Assembly (NCBI GenBank): GCA_965204775.1
Contig: CBDBFH010000005.1
Location: forward strand, 1-13,233
Reading direction: 5' to 3'
Length of the DNA stretch: 13,233 bases
From: CBDBFH01 sp965204775
GTDB lineage: Bacteria; Pseudomonadota; Alphaproteobacteria; JAPOUT01; G958296285
Part shown: positions 1-6,725 of the stretch, one piece after another
Position numbering within the stretch: position 1 is the first letter of the stretch
Layout of the letters: every line of letters starts with the position of its first letter
Translations under genes and position numbers: made by a program
Notes under the pieces: model-generated
Databases searched by the model: none
Told to the model about the DNA's origin: nothing
What the model saw: only the letters and a program-made list of their open reading frames with translations

Positions 1-1
1 G

Positions 2-265
2 ACCGAGGGGCTGATCGCCGATCTGATGAACAAGGAGGCTGAGGACAGTTCCGGCCTGTTTGCGCGCATCTTCCGCCGGTTGCGCGGCGGCGCGGCGCAG
101 GGCGCGGCGGCGGCCCGGAGCAGGCCAAGCCCGCCCGCGCCGCCGCCGGCTCCCGAAGAGGCCGCCGCGCCCGAAGCCGCGCCTCCCGCCGCCGCCGCTC
201 CGGACCAAGCCGGGACAGGCGGGGAGGAGGAGCAGTTGGAAATCCCCGCCTTTTTGACTCGCTAG
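2..265 (+). CDS. ftsZ: Cell division protein FtsZ, C-terminal end (partial)
   Basis: This is the 3' end of a gene that enters from the left edge. FtsZ is the tubulin-like GTPase that polymerises into the cytoplasmic division ring. Only the last 87 residues are visible, so the GTPase domain lies outside the window. What is seen is a short stretch with a basic amphipathic segment (GLFARIFRRLRGG), then a low-complexity Ala/Pro-rich linker, then the terminal peptide LEIPAFLTR. That ending matches the conserved FtsZ C-terminal peptide (family form about D/E-I-PAFLRR), which binds FtsA and other membrane tethers. The linker is expected to be disordered. lpxC follows after 112 bases, the usual alphaproteobacterial order, which supports the call. 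The ending lacks the few residues (RQ and so on) that often follow the peptide in relatives. Confidence 0.9.
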   Translation, partial: TEGLIADLMNKEAEDSSGLFARIFRRLRGGAAQGAAAARSRPSPPAPPPAPEEAAAPEAAPPAAAAPDQAGTGGEEEQLEIPAFLTR

Positions 266-314
266 GCAAGGGAGCCGCGTAACAAAGGGTCATAAAGAGT
301 GATGTCGCGCAACG

Positions 315-340
315 CCGCCGCCGGTTTAGACTGGCGGCGG
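315..340 (+). other. GC-rich hairpin between ftsZ and lpxC
   Basis: In the 112-base ftsZ-lpxC gap, an 8-base arm (CCGCCGCC, 315-322) can pair with GGCGGCGG (333-340) around a 10-base loop. No run of T follows, so it is not a standard intrinsic terminator. It could slow transcription or shape the lpxC leader. GC-rich sequence produces such pairs by chance, so the role is uncertain. I did not find a convincing promoter in this gap. Confidence 0.35.
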
Positions 341-377
341 GGGCGCTCGACCGCAAAGGCAAGCTGCGCGAAGGGAC

Positions 378-1319
378 ATGGAAACAATATTCCAGACGAC
401 ATTGATGAGGCCGGTTCGCCTTTCCGGGATCGGCGTGCATGGGGGCGTCGAGGTTTGCGCGACCCTGTCCCCGGCCCCGCCCGGAACGGGGATTGTTTTT
501 GTCCGCACCGATCTTGACCGCCTGCCCCCGGCGGCGCGGCGCATTCCGGCCCGCTATGCATGCGCCGCCGATCTGCGCCGCTCGACCACCATCGCCAACC
601 GGCAAGGCGCGCGGGCCGCGACCATTGAGCATCTGATGGCCGCGCTTTCCGGTTGCGGAGTCGACAATGCCGAGATCAGCCTGGACGGCGAGGAAGTCCC
701 GGTGCTCGACGGCAGCGCTGCGCCGTTTTGCACCGCGATCCGCAAGGCCGGCCTGCAAACCGCCCGCGCCGCGCGGCGGTTTTTGCGAATCTGCCGGCCG
801 GTCCGGGTTCAGGACGGCGACCGGCGGGCGGAACTCCTGCCGGGCGAAGACTTCGACCTGGATGTGGCCATCGACTTTGCCGATCCCGCCATCGGGCGGC
901 AGCGCTTTGCCGCCCGGATCAGTCCGGCGGTGTTTGTGCGCGAACTCGCCCCGGCGCGCACCTTCGGCTTTGCCGATGATCTGGAGCATCTGCGCAAGGC
1001 GGGCCTCGCCGCCGGGGCCAGCCTCGACAACACCATCGCCATTCGCCGGGGCCGGGTGCTCAATCCCGGCGGCCTGCGCTTCGCCGACGAATACGTCCGC
1101 CACAAGGCGCTGGACGCGCTGGGCGACCTGGCGCTGGCCGGCGCGCCGATCCGGGGCCGCTTCCGAAGCGAAAAAGGCGGGCACGAACTCAACAACCGCC
1201 TCTTGCGCCGCCTCTTTGCCCGTCCCGCCGCTTTCCGCTTCGAGAGCGCCGCCACCAAACCGCCCGCGCCCCGCGCCGCCCGCCCCGCCGCCTTGCCCTC
1301 TGCGGCAGCCGCCTCATGA
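378..1319 (+). CDS. lpxC: UDP-3-O-acyl-N-acetylglucosamine deacetylase LpxC
   Basis: LpxC is the zinc-dependent cytoplasmic enzyme that removes acetate from UDP-3-O-acyl-GlcNAc, the first committed step of lipid A synthesis. At 313 residues it is about the family length. The key residues are visible: E84-H85 in the IEHLMAAL motif, H242 and D246 in HKALDALGD, and H269 in GGHELNN. They correspond in order and spacing to E78/H79, H238, D242 and H265 of the E. coli enzyme (two zinc histidines plus the zinc aspartate, and the general acid/base residues). Other family blocks are VPVLDGSAAPF, PARTFGF and LDNTIAI. The last 30 or so residues are an Ala/Pro-rich tail. The ATG is preceded by AAGGGAC, a short-spaced ribosome site. 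The stop overlaps the bamD start (ATGA). Its position behind ftsZ is typical. Confidence 0.98.
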   Translation: METIFQTTLMRPVRLSGIGVHGGVEVCATLSPAPPGTGIVFVRTDLDRLPPAARRIPARYACAADLRRSTTIANRQGARAATIEHLMAALSGCGVDNAEISLDGEEVPVLDGSAAPFCTAIRKAGLQTARAARRFLRICRPVRVQDGDRRAELLPGEDFDLDVAIDFADPAIGRQRFAARISPAVFVRELAPARTFGFADDLEHLRKAGLAAGASLDNTIAIRRGRVLNPGGLRFADEYVRHKALDALGDLALAGAPIRGRFRSEKGGHELNNRLLRRLFARPAAFRFESAATKPPAPRAARPAALPSAAAAS

Positions 1320-2116
1320 ACCTCCGCGCCGCCCTGGCGGTCTTATGCCTTGCCGCCTTCAGCCTCGTCGCCGCAGGCTGCGCCGAGCGCGCCAGCGATC
1401 TCGAAGTCTTCGAGGAGGACGAAAGATCGGTCGAGGAAATCTACAGCGCCGGCCTCGACTTCCTCCAGAGCCGCAACTACTACTTCGCCCTCGACGAATT
1501 CACCATCGCTGAAACCCAGTACCCCTACTCGATCTGGGCGCGCCGGGCGATCCTCCTCAGCGCCTACGCCAACTACGAACTCGAACAATATGACGAGGCC
1601 GCCGCCGCCGCCCAGCGCTTCTTTGCCCTCTATCCCGGCAACGCCCACGCCCCCTATGCCTATTATCTCTATGCGATGTGCTTCTACCGGCAGATCGGCC
1701 TGGTCGATCGCCAGAACGGCGCGGGCGCGGCGCTGGCCGCCTTCGAGACCGTGGTCAAACTCTTCCCCGCCAGCGCCTATGCCCGCGACGCCCGATTCAA
1801 GATCCCTCTGGTGCGCGCCCATCTCGCTGCCCGCCAGATGTATCTGGGCCGCTATCATCAGCGCCGGGGAGAATATGCCGGGGCGATCAAGCATTTTCAG
1901 AACGTGGTCAGGGGCTTCCAGACCACCGCCTATCCGCCCGAAGCGCTCCACCGCCTCGTCGAAATCTACCTCACCCTGGGCCTTGACGACGAGGCCCGCA
2001 AGACCGGCGTCCTTCTGGGCGCAAACTTCCCGGCCAGCACATGGTATAGATACAGCTATGCGCTTCTCGCGCCGCTCTCGCCGGACGCGGGCAAGGCTCC
2101 TGCCCCCGGCGGGTAA
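1316..2116 (+). CDS. bamD: Outer-membrane assembly lipoprotein BamD (ComL family)
   Basis: BamD is the essential lipoprotein of the BAM complex, which folds beta-barrel proteins into the outer membrane from the periplasmic side. The 266-residue product begins with a basic residue, a hydrophobic stretch (residues 5-20) and a lipobox ending AAGC, so Cys22 should be lipidated after signal cleavage. The rest is helical and built of TPR-like repeats. Visible family blocks are YSAGLDFLQSRNYYFALDEF, QYPYSIWARRA, YPGNAHAPYAYYLYAMCFY and the loop QIGLVDRQNGAGAALAAFE, which is strongly reminiscent of BamD/ComL. The last 15 or so residues are a loose Pro/Ala tail. It overlaps lpxC by four bases, suggesting translational coupling, and recN follows after 45 bases. 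This placement between lpxC and recN is common in alphaproteobacteria. Confidence 0.95.
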   Translation: MNLRAALAVLCLAAFSLVAAGCAERASDLEVFEEDERSVEEIYSAGLDFLQSRNYYFALDEFTIAETQYPYSIWARRAILLSAYANYELEQYDEAAAAAQRFFALYPGNAHAPYAYYLYAMCFYRQIGLVDRQNGAGAALAAFETVVKLFPASAYARDARFKIPLVRAHLAARQMYLGRYHQRRGEYAGAIKHFQNVVRGFQTTAYPPEALHRLVEIYLTLGLDDEARKTGVLLGANFPASTWYRYSYALLAPLSPDAGKAPAPGG

Positions 2117-2137
2117 AGCAGGATACGGGCGCGCACA

Positions 2138-2151
2138 GATGACCGGTCATC
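2138..2151. promoter_or_regulatory. Perfect 14-base palindrome upstream of recN
   Basis: GATGACCGGTCATC reads the same on both strands and lies 10 bases upstream of the recN start, in the 45-base bamD-recN gap. It could be an operator for a dimeric regulator or a weak RNA hairpin (5-base stem, CCGG loop). It does not match the alphaproteobacterial LexA box (GTTC-N7-GTTC). No regulator can be named. Confidence 0.3.
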
Positions 2152-2161
2152 AAGGAACCCA

Positions 2162-3832
2162 ATGCTGGCGGCGCTCTCGATTCGGGATTTGGTGTTGGCG
2201 GGGCGCGCCGATATTTCCTTTGCGCCGGGCCTTGCGGTTCTGACCGGAGAGACCGGGGCGGGAAAGTCAATCCTGCTGGACGCCCTGTCGCTGGCGCTGG
2301 GCGCGCGCAGTGATCCGGCGCTGGCCGCGCCGGGCGTGCCGCAGGCGTCGGTTTCGGCGGTGTTTCGTCTGCGCGCCGGCCACCCGGCGCGGGCCTTTCT
2401 GTCGGAGCAGGGTCTGGAGGCGGGCGAAGAGCTGATCGTGCGCCGGGTGCAGGGGCGCGATGGCCGCACCCGCGCCTTTCTCAACGATGCCCCGGTCGGC
2501 CTCAGACTGCTGCAGGATCTGGCCGGTCAGCTGGTCGAAATCCACGGCCAGCATGACACCCAGGATTTGCGCGCCAGCCGGTCTCACCGCGCCATGCTGG
2601 ATTCCCATGGCGGCCTGACCACCACCGCCGCCGCCGTTGCCGCCGCCGCCAAAGACCTCGCCGCCGCCCGCGCCGCGCTCGACGATTGCACAGCCCGGCT
2701 TGCCGCCTGGGCCGGGGAGGAGGCCGAAACCCGCCGCCGGCTGGAAGAACTTGATGCGCTTGATCCCCAACCGGGCCTGGAAGCGCAACTGGCGGAAGAA
2801 AGATCGCTTCTGCTGAACGGCGCGCAGATGACCGAGGGCCTGGGGCAGGCGGTGGCTTCCCTCGACAGCGAGACCGGCACGCCGGCGTCTCTCCATCAGT
2901 TGGTTCGCCAGCTGGAGAAACTGGCCGATCAGGCGCCGACTCATCTGGCCGAGGCATTGGAGGCGTTGAACCGGGCCGGAATCGAAATGGAAGAGGCGCG
3001 GGCCAGCGCAACCCGGCTGCTGGAGGCGGTCCAGAGCGACCCGCAGCGCCTTGAGACCGTCGAGGCGCGCCTGTTCGGCCTGCGCGCGGCGGCGCGCGAG
3101 GCCGGGGTTGGCGTGGACGCATTGGGCGAGGTGCGCGCCCGCCTGCTCAAGGCGCGCAGCACAGGCTCCGGGCTGAAAGATGAGCAGCGCGCCTGCCGCA
3201 AAGCGCAGGCGCAGGCGCAGGACCTCTACCTGAGGCAAGCCCGGGCCTTGTCGCAGGGCCGCCGCCGCGCCGCCAAAAAACTGGAAAGCGCGGTCAATCG
3301 TGAACTTGAGCCCTTGCGGATGGGGCAGGCGCGCTTTCATGCCGCCTTCGAAGAGGTGGCAGAGGAGACTGCGCCCCCCGGCGGCCTGGAAGAGGTGAGG
3401 TTTCTGGCCGCAACCAATCCGGGGTCGCCGCCGGGGCCGATAGGGCGGATCGCATCCGGCGGGGAATTGTCGCGCTTCATGCTGGCGCTGAAACTGGCGC
3501 TGGCGGAAAGGGGAGGGGGGCAAAGCCTGATTTTCGATGAGATCGACGCCGGGCTTTCCGGGGCGGCGGCGGAGGCGGTCGGGGTTCGGCTGAAGAAACT
3601 GGCGCGCCGGGCCCAGGTTTTGATCGTCACCCATGCGCCGCAGATCGCGGCCCATGCCGATCATCATTTTCGGGTTGTCAAGCATGTGAGCCAGGGCCGG
3701 ACGCGGACGGAGGTTGAGGCTCTGACAAGCGCGGCCAGCCGCGAGGAGGTCGCGCGCATGCTGGCCGGGGTCGAGGTCACGCACGAAGCGCGGGCGGCGG
3801 CCTCGCGGCTGATTCAGGGCAGGGGCCGGTGA
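2162..3832 (+). CDS. recN: DNA repair protein RecN
   Basis: RecN is an SMC-like ATPase that acts early in the repair of double-strand breaks, holding DNA ends together in the cytoplasm. At 556 residues the product is of normal family length. The N-terminal head has the Walker A loop GETGAGKS (K35). The centre (about residues 155-370) is Ala/Glu/Leu-rich and expected to form the coiled-coil arm. The C-terminal head carries the ABC signature SGGELSRF (about 432-439) and Walker B LIFDEIDAGLSG (D459, E460), followed by LIVTHAPQIAAHADHH with the switch histidine. AAGGAA lies just upstream of the ATG. The stop overlaps the GTG start of ligA by four bases, so the two repair proteins are probably made from one message. 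No LexA-type box was seen in the 45-base upstream gap, so SOS control from here is not supported. Confidence 0.97.
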   Translation: MLAALSIRDLVLAGRADISFAPGLAVLTGETGAGKSILLDALSLALGARSDPALAAPGVPQASVSAVFRLRAGHPARAFLSEQGLEAGEELIVRRVQGRDGRTRAFLNDAPVGLRLLQDLAGQLVEIHGQHDTQDLRASRSHRAMLDSHGGLTTTAAAVAAAAKDLAAARAALDDCTARLAAWAGEEAETRRRLEELDALDPQPGLEAQLAEERSLLLNGAQMTEGLGQAVASLDSETGTPASLHQLVRQLEKLADQAPTHLAEALEALNRAGIEMEEARASATRLLEAVQSDPQRLETVEARLFGLRAAAREAGVGVDALGEVRARLLKARSTGSGLKDEQRACRKAQAQAQDLYLRQARALSQGRRRAAKKLESAVNRELEPLRMGQARFHAAFEEVAEETAPPGGLEEVRFLAATNPGSPPGPIGRIASGGELSRFMLALKLALAERGGGQSLIFDEIDAGLSGAAAEAVGVRLKKLARRAQVLIVTHAPQIAAHADHHFRVVKHVSQGRTRTEVEALTSAASREEVARMLAGVEVTHEARAAASRLIQGRGR

Positions 3833-5949
3833 AGGGGGAGGCGGCAAAGATTGCGCCGGACGCTCTAAGCGAAGCCCAGGCGCGGGGCGAACTGGCGCGT
3901 CTGGCGCGCGAGATTGCCGCCCATGACCGCCTCTATCACGGGGAAGATGCGCCGGCCATCGCGGACGCCGACTATGACGCCCTGCGGCGGCGCAATGAGG
4001 CAATCGAGGCGCGCTTTCCCGCGCTGGTGCGCGCCGACAGCCCGTCGCGGCGGGTGGGTGCGGCCCCGGCGGCGGGGTTCGCCAAGGTGCGGCACAGGCA
4101 GCCGATGCTCTCCTTGGGCAACGCGGCCAATGAAGAAGAGGTCGCCGAGTTCCTCAAGCGGGTGCGGCGCTTTCTGGGTCTGGGGGAGGAGGCGGAGGTG
4201 GCGCTGGCCGCCGAGCCGAAGATCGACGGCATTTCGGCCTCGCTGCGCTATGAGGACGGGGTTTTCACGCGAGGGGCGACGCGCGGCGACGGCGCGGTCG
4301 GCGAAGACATCAGCGCCAACCTGAAGACAATCGCCGATATTCCCCGGCGGCTCAAAGGCCGGGGCGCGCCGCGCATTCTCGAGGTGCGGGGCGAGGTCTA
4401 TCTGCCTCATCAGGATTTCGCCGCGCTCAATGCGCGCCAGACGGCGGCGGGGCTTGCGGCCTTCGCCAATCCGCGCAATGCCGCGGCAGGCTCGCTTCGC
4501 CAACTGGACGCGGCGATCACGGCGGCGCGGCCCTTGCGCTTTTTTGCGCACGGCGTGGGCGAGGTATCGGGATCGCTGGGATCAAGCGACATGGAGATGA
4601 TGGCGCGGCTCGAAAAGTTTGGCTTTGCGCTGATCCCGGGTCGGCGGCGGTGCGTCTCGCTGTCCGAGCTTCTCGCCTATTACCGCGAGGCCGAGGAGAG
4701 GCGCGCCGCGCTGGCCTTCGATATTGACGGGCTGGTCTACAAGATCGACCGGCTCGACTGGCGGGCGCGTCTGGGGGTTGTGGGCCGCGCGCCGCGCTGG
4801 GCGGTGGCGCACAAGTTTGCGCCGGAGCAGGCGCAGACGATTCTGGAGGCGATTGAGATCCAGGTCGGGCGGACCGGGGCGCTGACACCGCGCGCGCGTT
4901 TGCGTCCGGTGACGGTGGGGGGCGTGGTGGTGCGTCATGCGACTCTGCACAACGAGGACGAAATCGTGCGCAAGGATGTGCGCCCGGGCGATCATGTGAT
5001 TGTCCAGCGCGCGGGGGATGTGATTCCGCAGATCGTGGGCGTGGCCGGGGCGAAGCGCGCAGGAGGTTCGCGGCCCTTCCGATTTCCGGATCGCTGTCCG
5101 GAGTGCGGTGCGCGGGCGGTGCGGGAGGCGGAGGTTGTCCGGCGGTGTCAGGGAGGTCTGTCGTGCGGAGCGCAGATGGTTGAGCGTCTGAAGCATTTTG
5201 TATCGCGCGGTGGCTTTGACATTGAGGGTCTGGGGTCGGAGCAGATCGAGGACTATTGGGGGCGTGGGATGATTCGCGCGCCCGCCGACATTTTCACGCT
5301 TGCGGCGCGTTACGAGGCCGCTCCGCCGGCGGTCTGGCGCTATACGAGCGGGCGGAAGGCCCAGATCGGGACGCTGAAGGAGAGCGCGGCGAAACTCTTC
5401 CGGATGATCGAGAGCCGGAAAGCTGTCGCCCTGGACCGGTTTTTGTATGCGCTGGGGGTTCGCCATGTCGGTGCGCAGACGGCGCAGATGCTGGCGCGCC
5501 ATTATGGGGGTTATGAGGCGTTTGCGGCGGGGATGGCGTCGCTGGCGGCGGATCGGTCGGGGGAGGAGGCGCAGGCGCTGACCGCGATTGACGGGCTGGG
5601 GGGGAGCGTGGCCGGGGCGCTGGCGGATTTTTTTGGCGAGGAGGGGAATGCGGCGGCGGTTGCGGCCTTGCTGGCGGCGGGGGTGCGCCCGCGCGCGGTT
5701 GCGGCGGCTTCCGGTGGTGTTCTGGCGGGGCGCTCGGTTGTCTTTACCGGCACGCTGGCGGGGATGACGCGGGCCGAGGCCAAGGCGCGGGCCGAGGCGC
5801 TGGGGGCGCGGGTTTCGGGGTCGGTGTCGGCGAAGACGGATTACGTGGTCGCGGGCGAGGGCGGCGGCTCAAAACTCAAACAGGCGCAAGCCCTGGGCCT
5901 CACAATCCTCGACGAGGCAGGGTGGCTCGGACTCGTTGAAGAAGAATAG
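3829..5949 (+). CDS. ligA: NAD-dependent DNA ligase LigA
   Basis: LigA seals nicks during replication and repair, using NAD+ to adenylate its active-site lysine. At 706 residues it has all the family parts in order. Domain Ia (about residues 15-60) includes the NMN-site pattern around HDRLYHGEDAPAIADADYD. The adenylation domain has the KxDG motif K131-I-D-G. The OB fold is followed by a Cys4 zinc finger at C423, C426, C440 and C446. Then come helix-hairpin-helix repeats and a C-terminal BRCT domain (about 627-706, GRSVVFTGTL...TDYVVAGEGGGSKLK). The GTG start overlaps the recN stop (GTGA). The gene ends the core + strand block and faces a - strand operon. A diverged second copy of its last codons lies at 6627-6704, beyond the first accessory cargo. 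Confidence 0.98.
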   Translation: MKGEAAKIAPDALSEAQARGELARLAREIAAHDRLYHGEDAPAIADADYDALRRRNEAIEARFPALVRADSPSRRVGAAPAAGFAKVRHRQPMLSLGNAANEEEVAEFLKRVRRFLGLGEEAEVALAAEPKIDGISASLRYEDGVFTRGATRGDGAVGEDISANLKTIADIPRRLKGRGAPRILEVRGEVYLPHQDFAALNARQTAAGLAAFANPRNAAAGSLRQLDAAITAARPLRFFAHGVGEVSGSLGSSDMEMMARLEKFGFALIPGRRRCVSLSELLAYYREAEERRAALAFDIDGLVYKIDRLDWRARLGVVGRAPRWAVAHKFAPEQAQTILEAIEIQVGRTGALTPRARLRPVTVGGVVVRHATLHNEDEIVRKDVRPGDHVIVQRAGDVIPQIVGVAGAKRAGGSRPFRFPDRCPECGARAVREAEVVRRCQGGLSCGAQMVERLKHFVSRGGFDIEGLGSEQIEDYWGRGMIRAPADIFTLAARYEAAPPAVWRYTSGRKAQIGTLKESAAKLFRMIESRKAVALDRFLYALGVRHVGAQTAQMLARHYGGYEAFAAGMASLAADRSGEEAQALTAIDGLGGSVAGALADFFGEEGNAAAVAALLAAGVRPRAVAAASGGVLAGRSVVFTGTLAGMTRAEAKARAEALGARVSGSVSAKTDYVVAGEGGGSKLKQAQALGLTILDEAGWLGLVEEE

Positions 5950-5964
5950 AGGCTTGTAGTCCCT

Positions 5965-6027
5965 GAAATTGGCGAATCGCCGCCGTGGCGGCGCAAATAA
6001 AAAAATCGCCCAAGCACTTGAAATTTC
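5965..6027. other. Possible folded RNA element after ligA
   Basis: Just after ligA, three nested pairings can be drawn. GAAATT (5965-5970) pairs with AATTTC (6022-6027), GGCGA (5971-5975) with TCGCC (6006-6010), and a strong inner hairpin forms from CGCCGCCGTGGCGGCG (5978-5993). An A-rich loop follows the inner hairpin. There is no T run after the hairpin on either strand, so this is not a classic intrinsic terminator. It may still help end ligA transcription. The nested fit is suggestive only. Confidence 0.35.
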
Positions 6028-6047
6028 CGAGAGGACAACCATATAGG
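6018..6047 (+). promoter_or_regulatory. Weak candidate promoter for the small HNH operon
   Basis: TTGAAA (6018-6023) is followed after 18 bases by TATAGG (6042-6047), a loose sigma-70-like pair. The predicted start point would fall about five bases before the ATG at 6059, leaving almost no leader for the short peptide, while the HNH gene at 6106 would keep its own ribosome site. Read-through from ligA is an alternative. Confidence 0.25.
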
Positions 6048-6058
6048 GAGGAGAAGTC

Positions 6059-6109
6059 ATGTCAGACCAATCAGGTAGACGGAAATCTCGACAGGAGGGC
6101 AGGAAATGA
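6059..6109 (+). CDS. Possible 16-residue leader peptide coupled to the HNH gene
   Basis: A very short reading frame encodes MSDQSGRRKSRQEGRK. Its ATG has a strong ribosome site just upstream (GGGAGGAG), and its TGA overlaps the ATG of the HNH gene (ATGA). Those two features are what makes it credible; length alone would not. The product is strongly basic (six Arg/Lys in the last ten residues). Possible roles are a leader peptide that sets translation of the nuclease by coupling, or a tiny basic partner protein. An in-frame TAG lies a few codons upstream, so this cannot be the tail of a longer frame. I do not recognise the peptide. Confidence 0.4.
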   Translation: MSDQSGRRKSRQEGRK

Positions 6110-6351
6110 GACTAGATGATGATGTGGTGTGGTGCTGGAATCAGTGCAGGACCATTCCCAATTATGACCCCAATGAATGGAGGTATGATGATCTCGGAAA
6201 CCTAATCCGTTTGCAGAACTACGGCGATCGGCAGTCTCAGTATGGCTGGGAGATAGACCACCGTATCCCTCTCGCACGAGGTGGGACAGATGATCGTTCT
6301 AATATACGTGCCCTGCACTGGCAGGCAAATGCTCAAAAGAGCGATCAGTAA
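6106..6351 (+). CDS. Small HNH endonuclease
   Basis: An 81-residue protein, nearly all of it a single nuclease domain. The N-terminal half (WCWNQCRTIPNYDPNEWRYDD) is followed by the HNH core: IDHRIPLARGG gives the D-H pair with the catalytic His, then DDRSNIRALHW gives the Asn and the following His, then NAQKSD. HNH nucleases use one metal ion to cut DNA. The paired CxxC zinc ribs found in many relatives are absent, unlike the larger HNH protein at the right of this region. A clear AGGAGGG lies six bases before the ATG. It overlaps a possible 16-residue peptide upstream and is followed after 25 bases by a small basic protein. Base composition is clearly less GC-rich than ligA, suggesting transfer. 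Target and role are unknown: a homing-type or defence nuclease are options. Confidence 0.85.
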   Translation: MRLDDDVVWCWNQCRTIPNYDPNEWRYDDLGNLIRLQNYGDRQSQYGWEIDHRIPLARGGTDDRSNIRALHWQANAQKSDQ

Positions 6352-6376
6352 TAAACCCTGATGGAGTATTCCAATT

Positions 6377-6547
6377 ATGGCTAAGAACGAAAAAACTTCA
6401 CGAAGAGTTGCCTCAAAAGCCTCTAAATTACTCAGGAATCCAAACACGCCGAAGTCCGTTAAATCGGTTGCAGCGTCTGCCCTGACACAGGCTCCTGATA
6501 AAGGCAAAAGAGGGAGCAGGCGCCAGGTGGGTAAAAAGAGCCGGTGA
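6377..6547 (+). CDS. Small basic protein of unknown function (56 aa)
   Basis: The frame starts MAKNEKTSRRVASKASKLLR and ends GKKSR, giving 56 residues very rich in Lys, Arg, Ser and Ala, with a middle part NPNTPKSVKSVAASALTQAP. GGAG lies 10 bases before the ATG, and the gene follows the small HNH gene by 25 bases, so the two are probably co-transcribed. I recall small hypothetical proteins with the same layout (MAKNEKTS start, ASK-LL/NP-TPKSVKSVA block, SALTQ) in other proteobacteria, but I could not search for them here. The composition suggests nucleic-acid contact, for example a DNA-binding partner of the nuclease, but no function can be assigned. After the stop comes only a weak 4-base hairpin (GCCC/GGGC, 6555-6567) and then the scar of gene ends. 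Confidence 0.65.
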   Translation: MAKNEKTSRRVASKASKLLRNPNTPKSVKSVAASALTQAPDKGKRGSRRQVGKKSR

Positions 6548-6567
6548 GCGTCTTGCCCTTGCGGGGC

Positions 6568-6632
6568 TTACTCATAAGGCGCGGCGGCGATGATGGCTTT
6601 GAGGTCCTCGGGGGTGAGCCAGAGACGGCGGC
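6568..6632 (-). pseudogene. C-terminal remnant of an HNH endonuclease gene (paralogue of 8061-8807)
   Basis: Read on the - strand, this stretch encodes RRLWLTPEDLKAIIAAAPYE followed by TAA. It aligns without gaps to the end of the intact HNH gene to the right (QRPWLTPTALKQILAGEPYG and TAA): 11 of 20 residues and 43 of 63 bases match by hand alignment, including the stop. Nothing upstream of these 20 codons survives: the homology stops at a GGC-repeat where a fragment of ligA begins on the other strand. It is therefore a truncated gene end, not a functional gene. The substitutions keep the protein pattern, suggesting that it diverged while it was still part of a working gene. Confidence 0.82.
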
Positions 6633-6704
6633 GGCTTAAAACTCAAAAAGGCCGAGGACCTGAGCCTGAATGTTCTCGACGAAAATGGGTGGCTTAACCT
6701 GCTA
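6627..6704 (+). pseudogene. ligA: C-terminal remnant of a second, diverged ligA
   Basis: This stretch reads GGGLKLKKAEDLSLNVLDEN and on to GWLNLL. It aligns without gaps to the end of intact LigA (GGGSKLKQAQALGLTILDEA, GWLGLV): 16 of 26 residues and 55 of 78 bases match by hand alignment. The remnant looks as much like a typical LigA BRCT tail as the intact gene does. The frame runs on as DQSIIKEAERRGWRL to a TGA at 6750, without likeness to LigA, so the true end has been altered. It starts exactly where the HNH remnant ends, and both share the bases GGCGGC. No other part of ligA is present here. Confidence 0.85.
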
Positions 6705-6725
6705 GATCAGAGTATAATCAAAGAA

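Noticed and set aside
2117..2161. LexA (SOS) box upstream of recN
   Set aside because: No GTTC-N7-GTTC or GAAC-N7-GAAC pair is present; a single GAAC near the ribosome site is not enough.
2267..4003. Long open frame (578 codons) on the - strand across recN and ligA
   Set aside because: It lies opposite recN and ligA, which have complete family motifs. The frame is rich in Arg, Pro, Gly and Gln, as expected of an antisense shadow in GC-rich coding DNA.
5978..5993. GC-rich hairpin as an intrinsic terminator of ligA
   Set aside because: It is followed by A-rich, not T-rich, sequence on the + strand, and on the - strand the T run precedes rather than follows it.
5860..6646. The ligA tail repeats as att sites of an integrated element
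   Set aside because: The two tails are only about 70% identical across the whole alignment, without a sharply identical core. An HNH gene end is fused to the second copy, and no integrase gene is present in the region.
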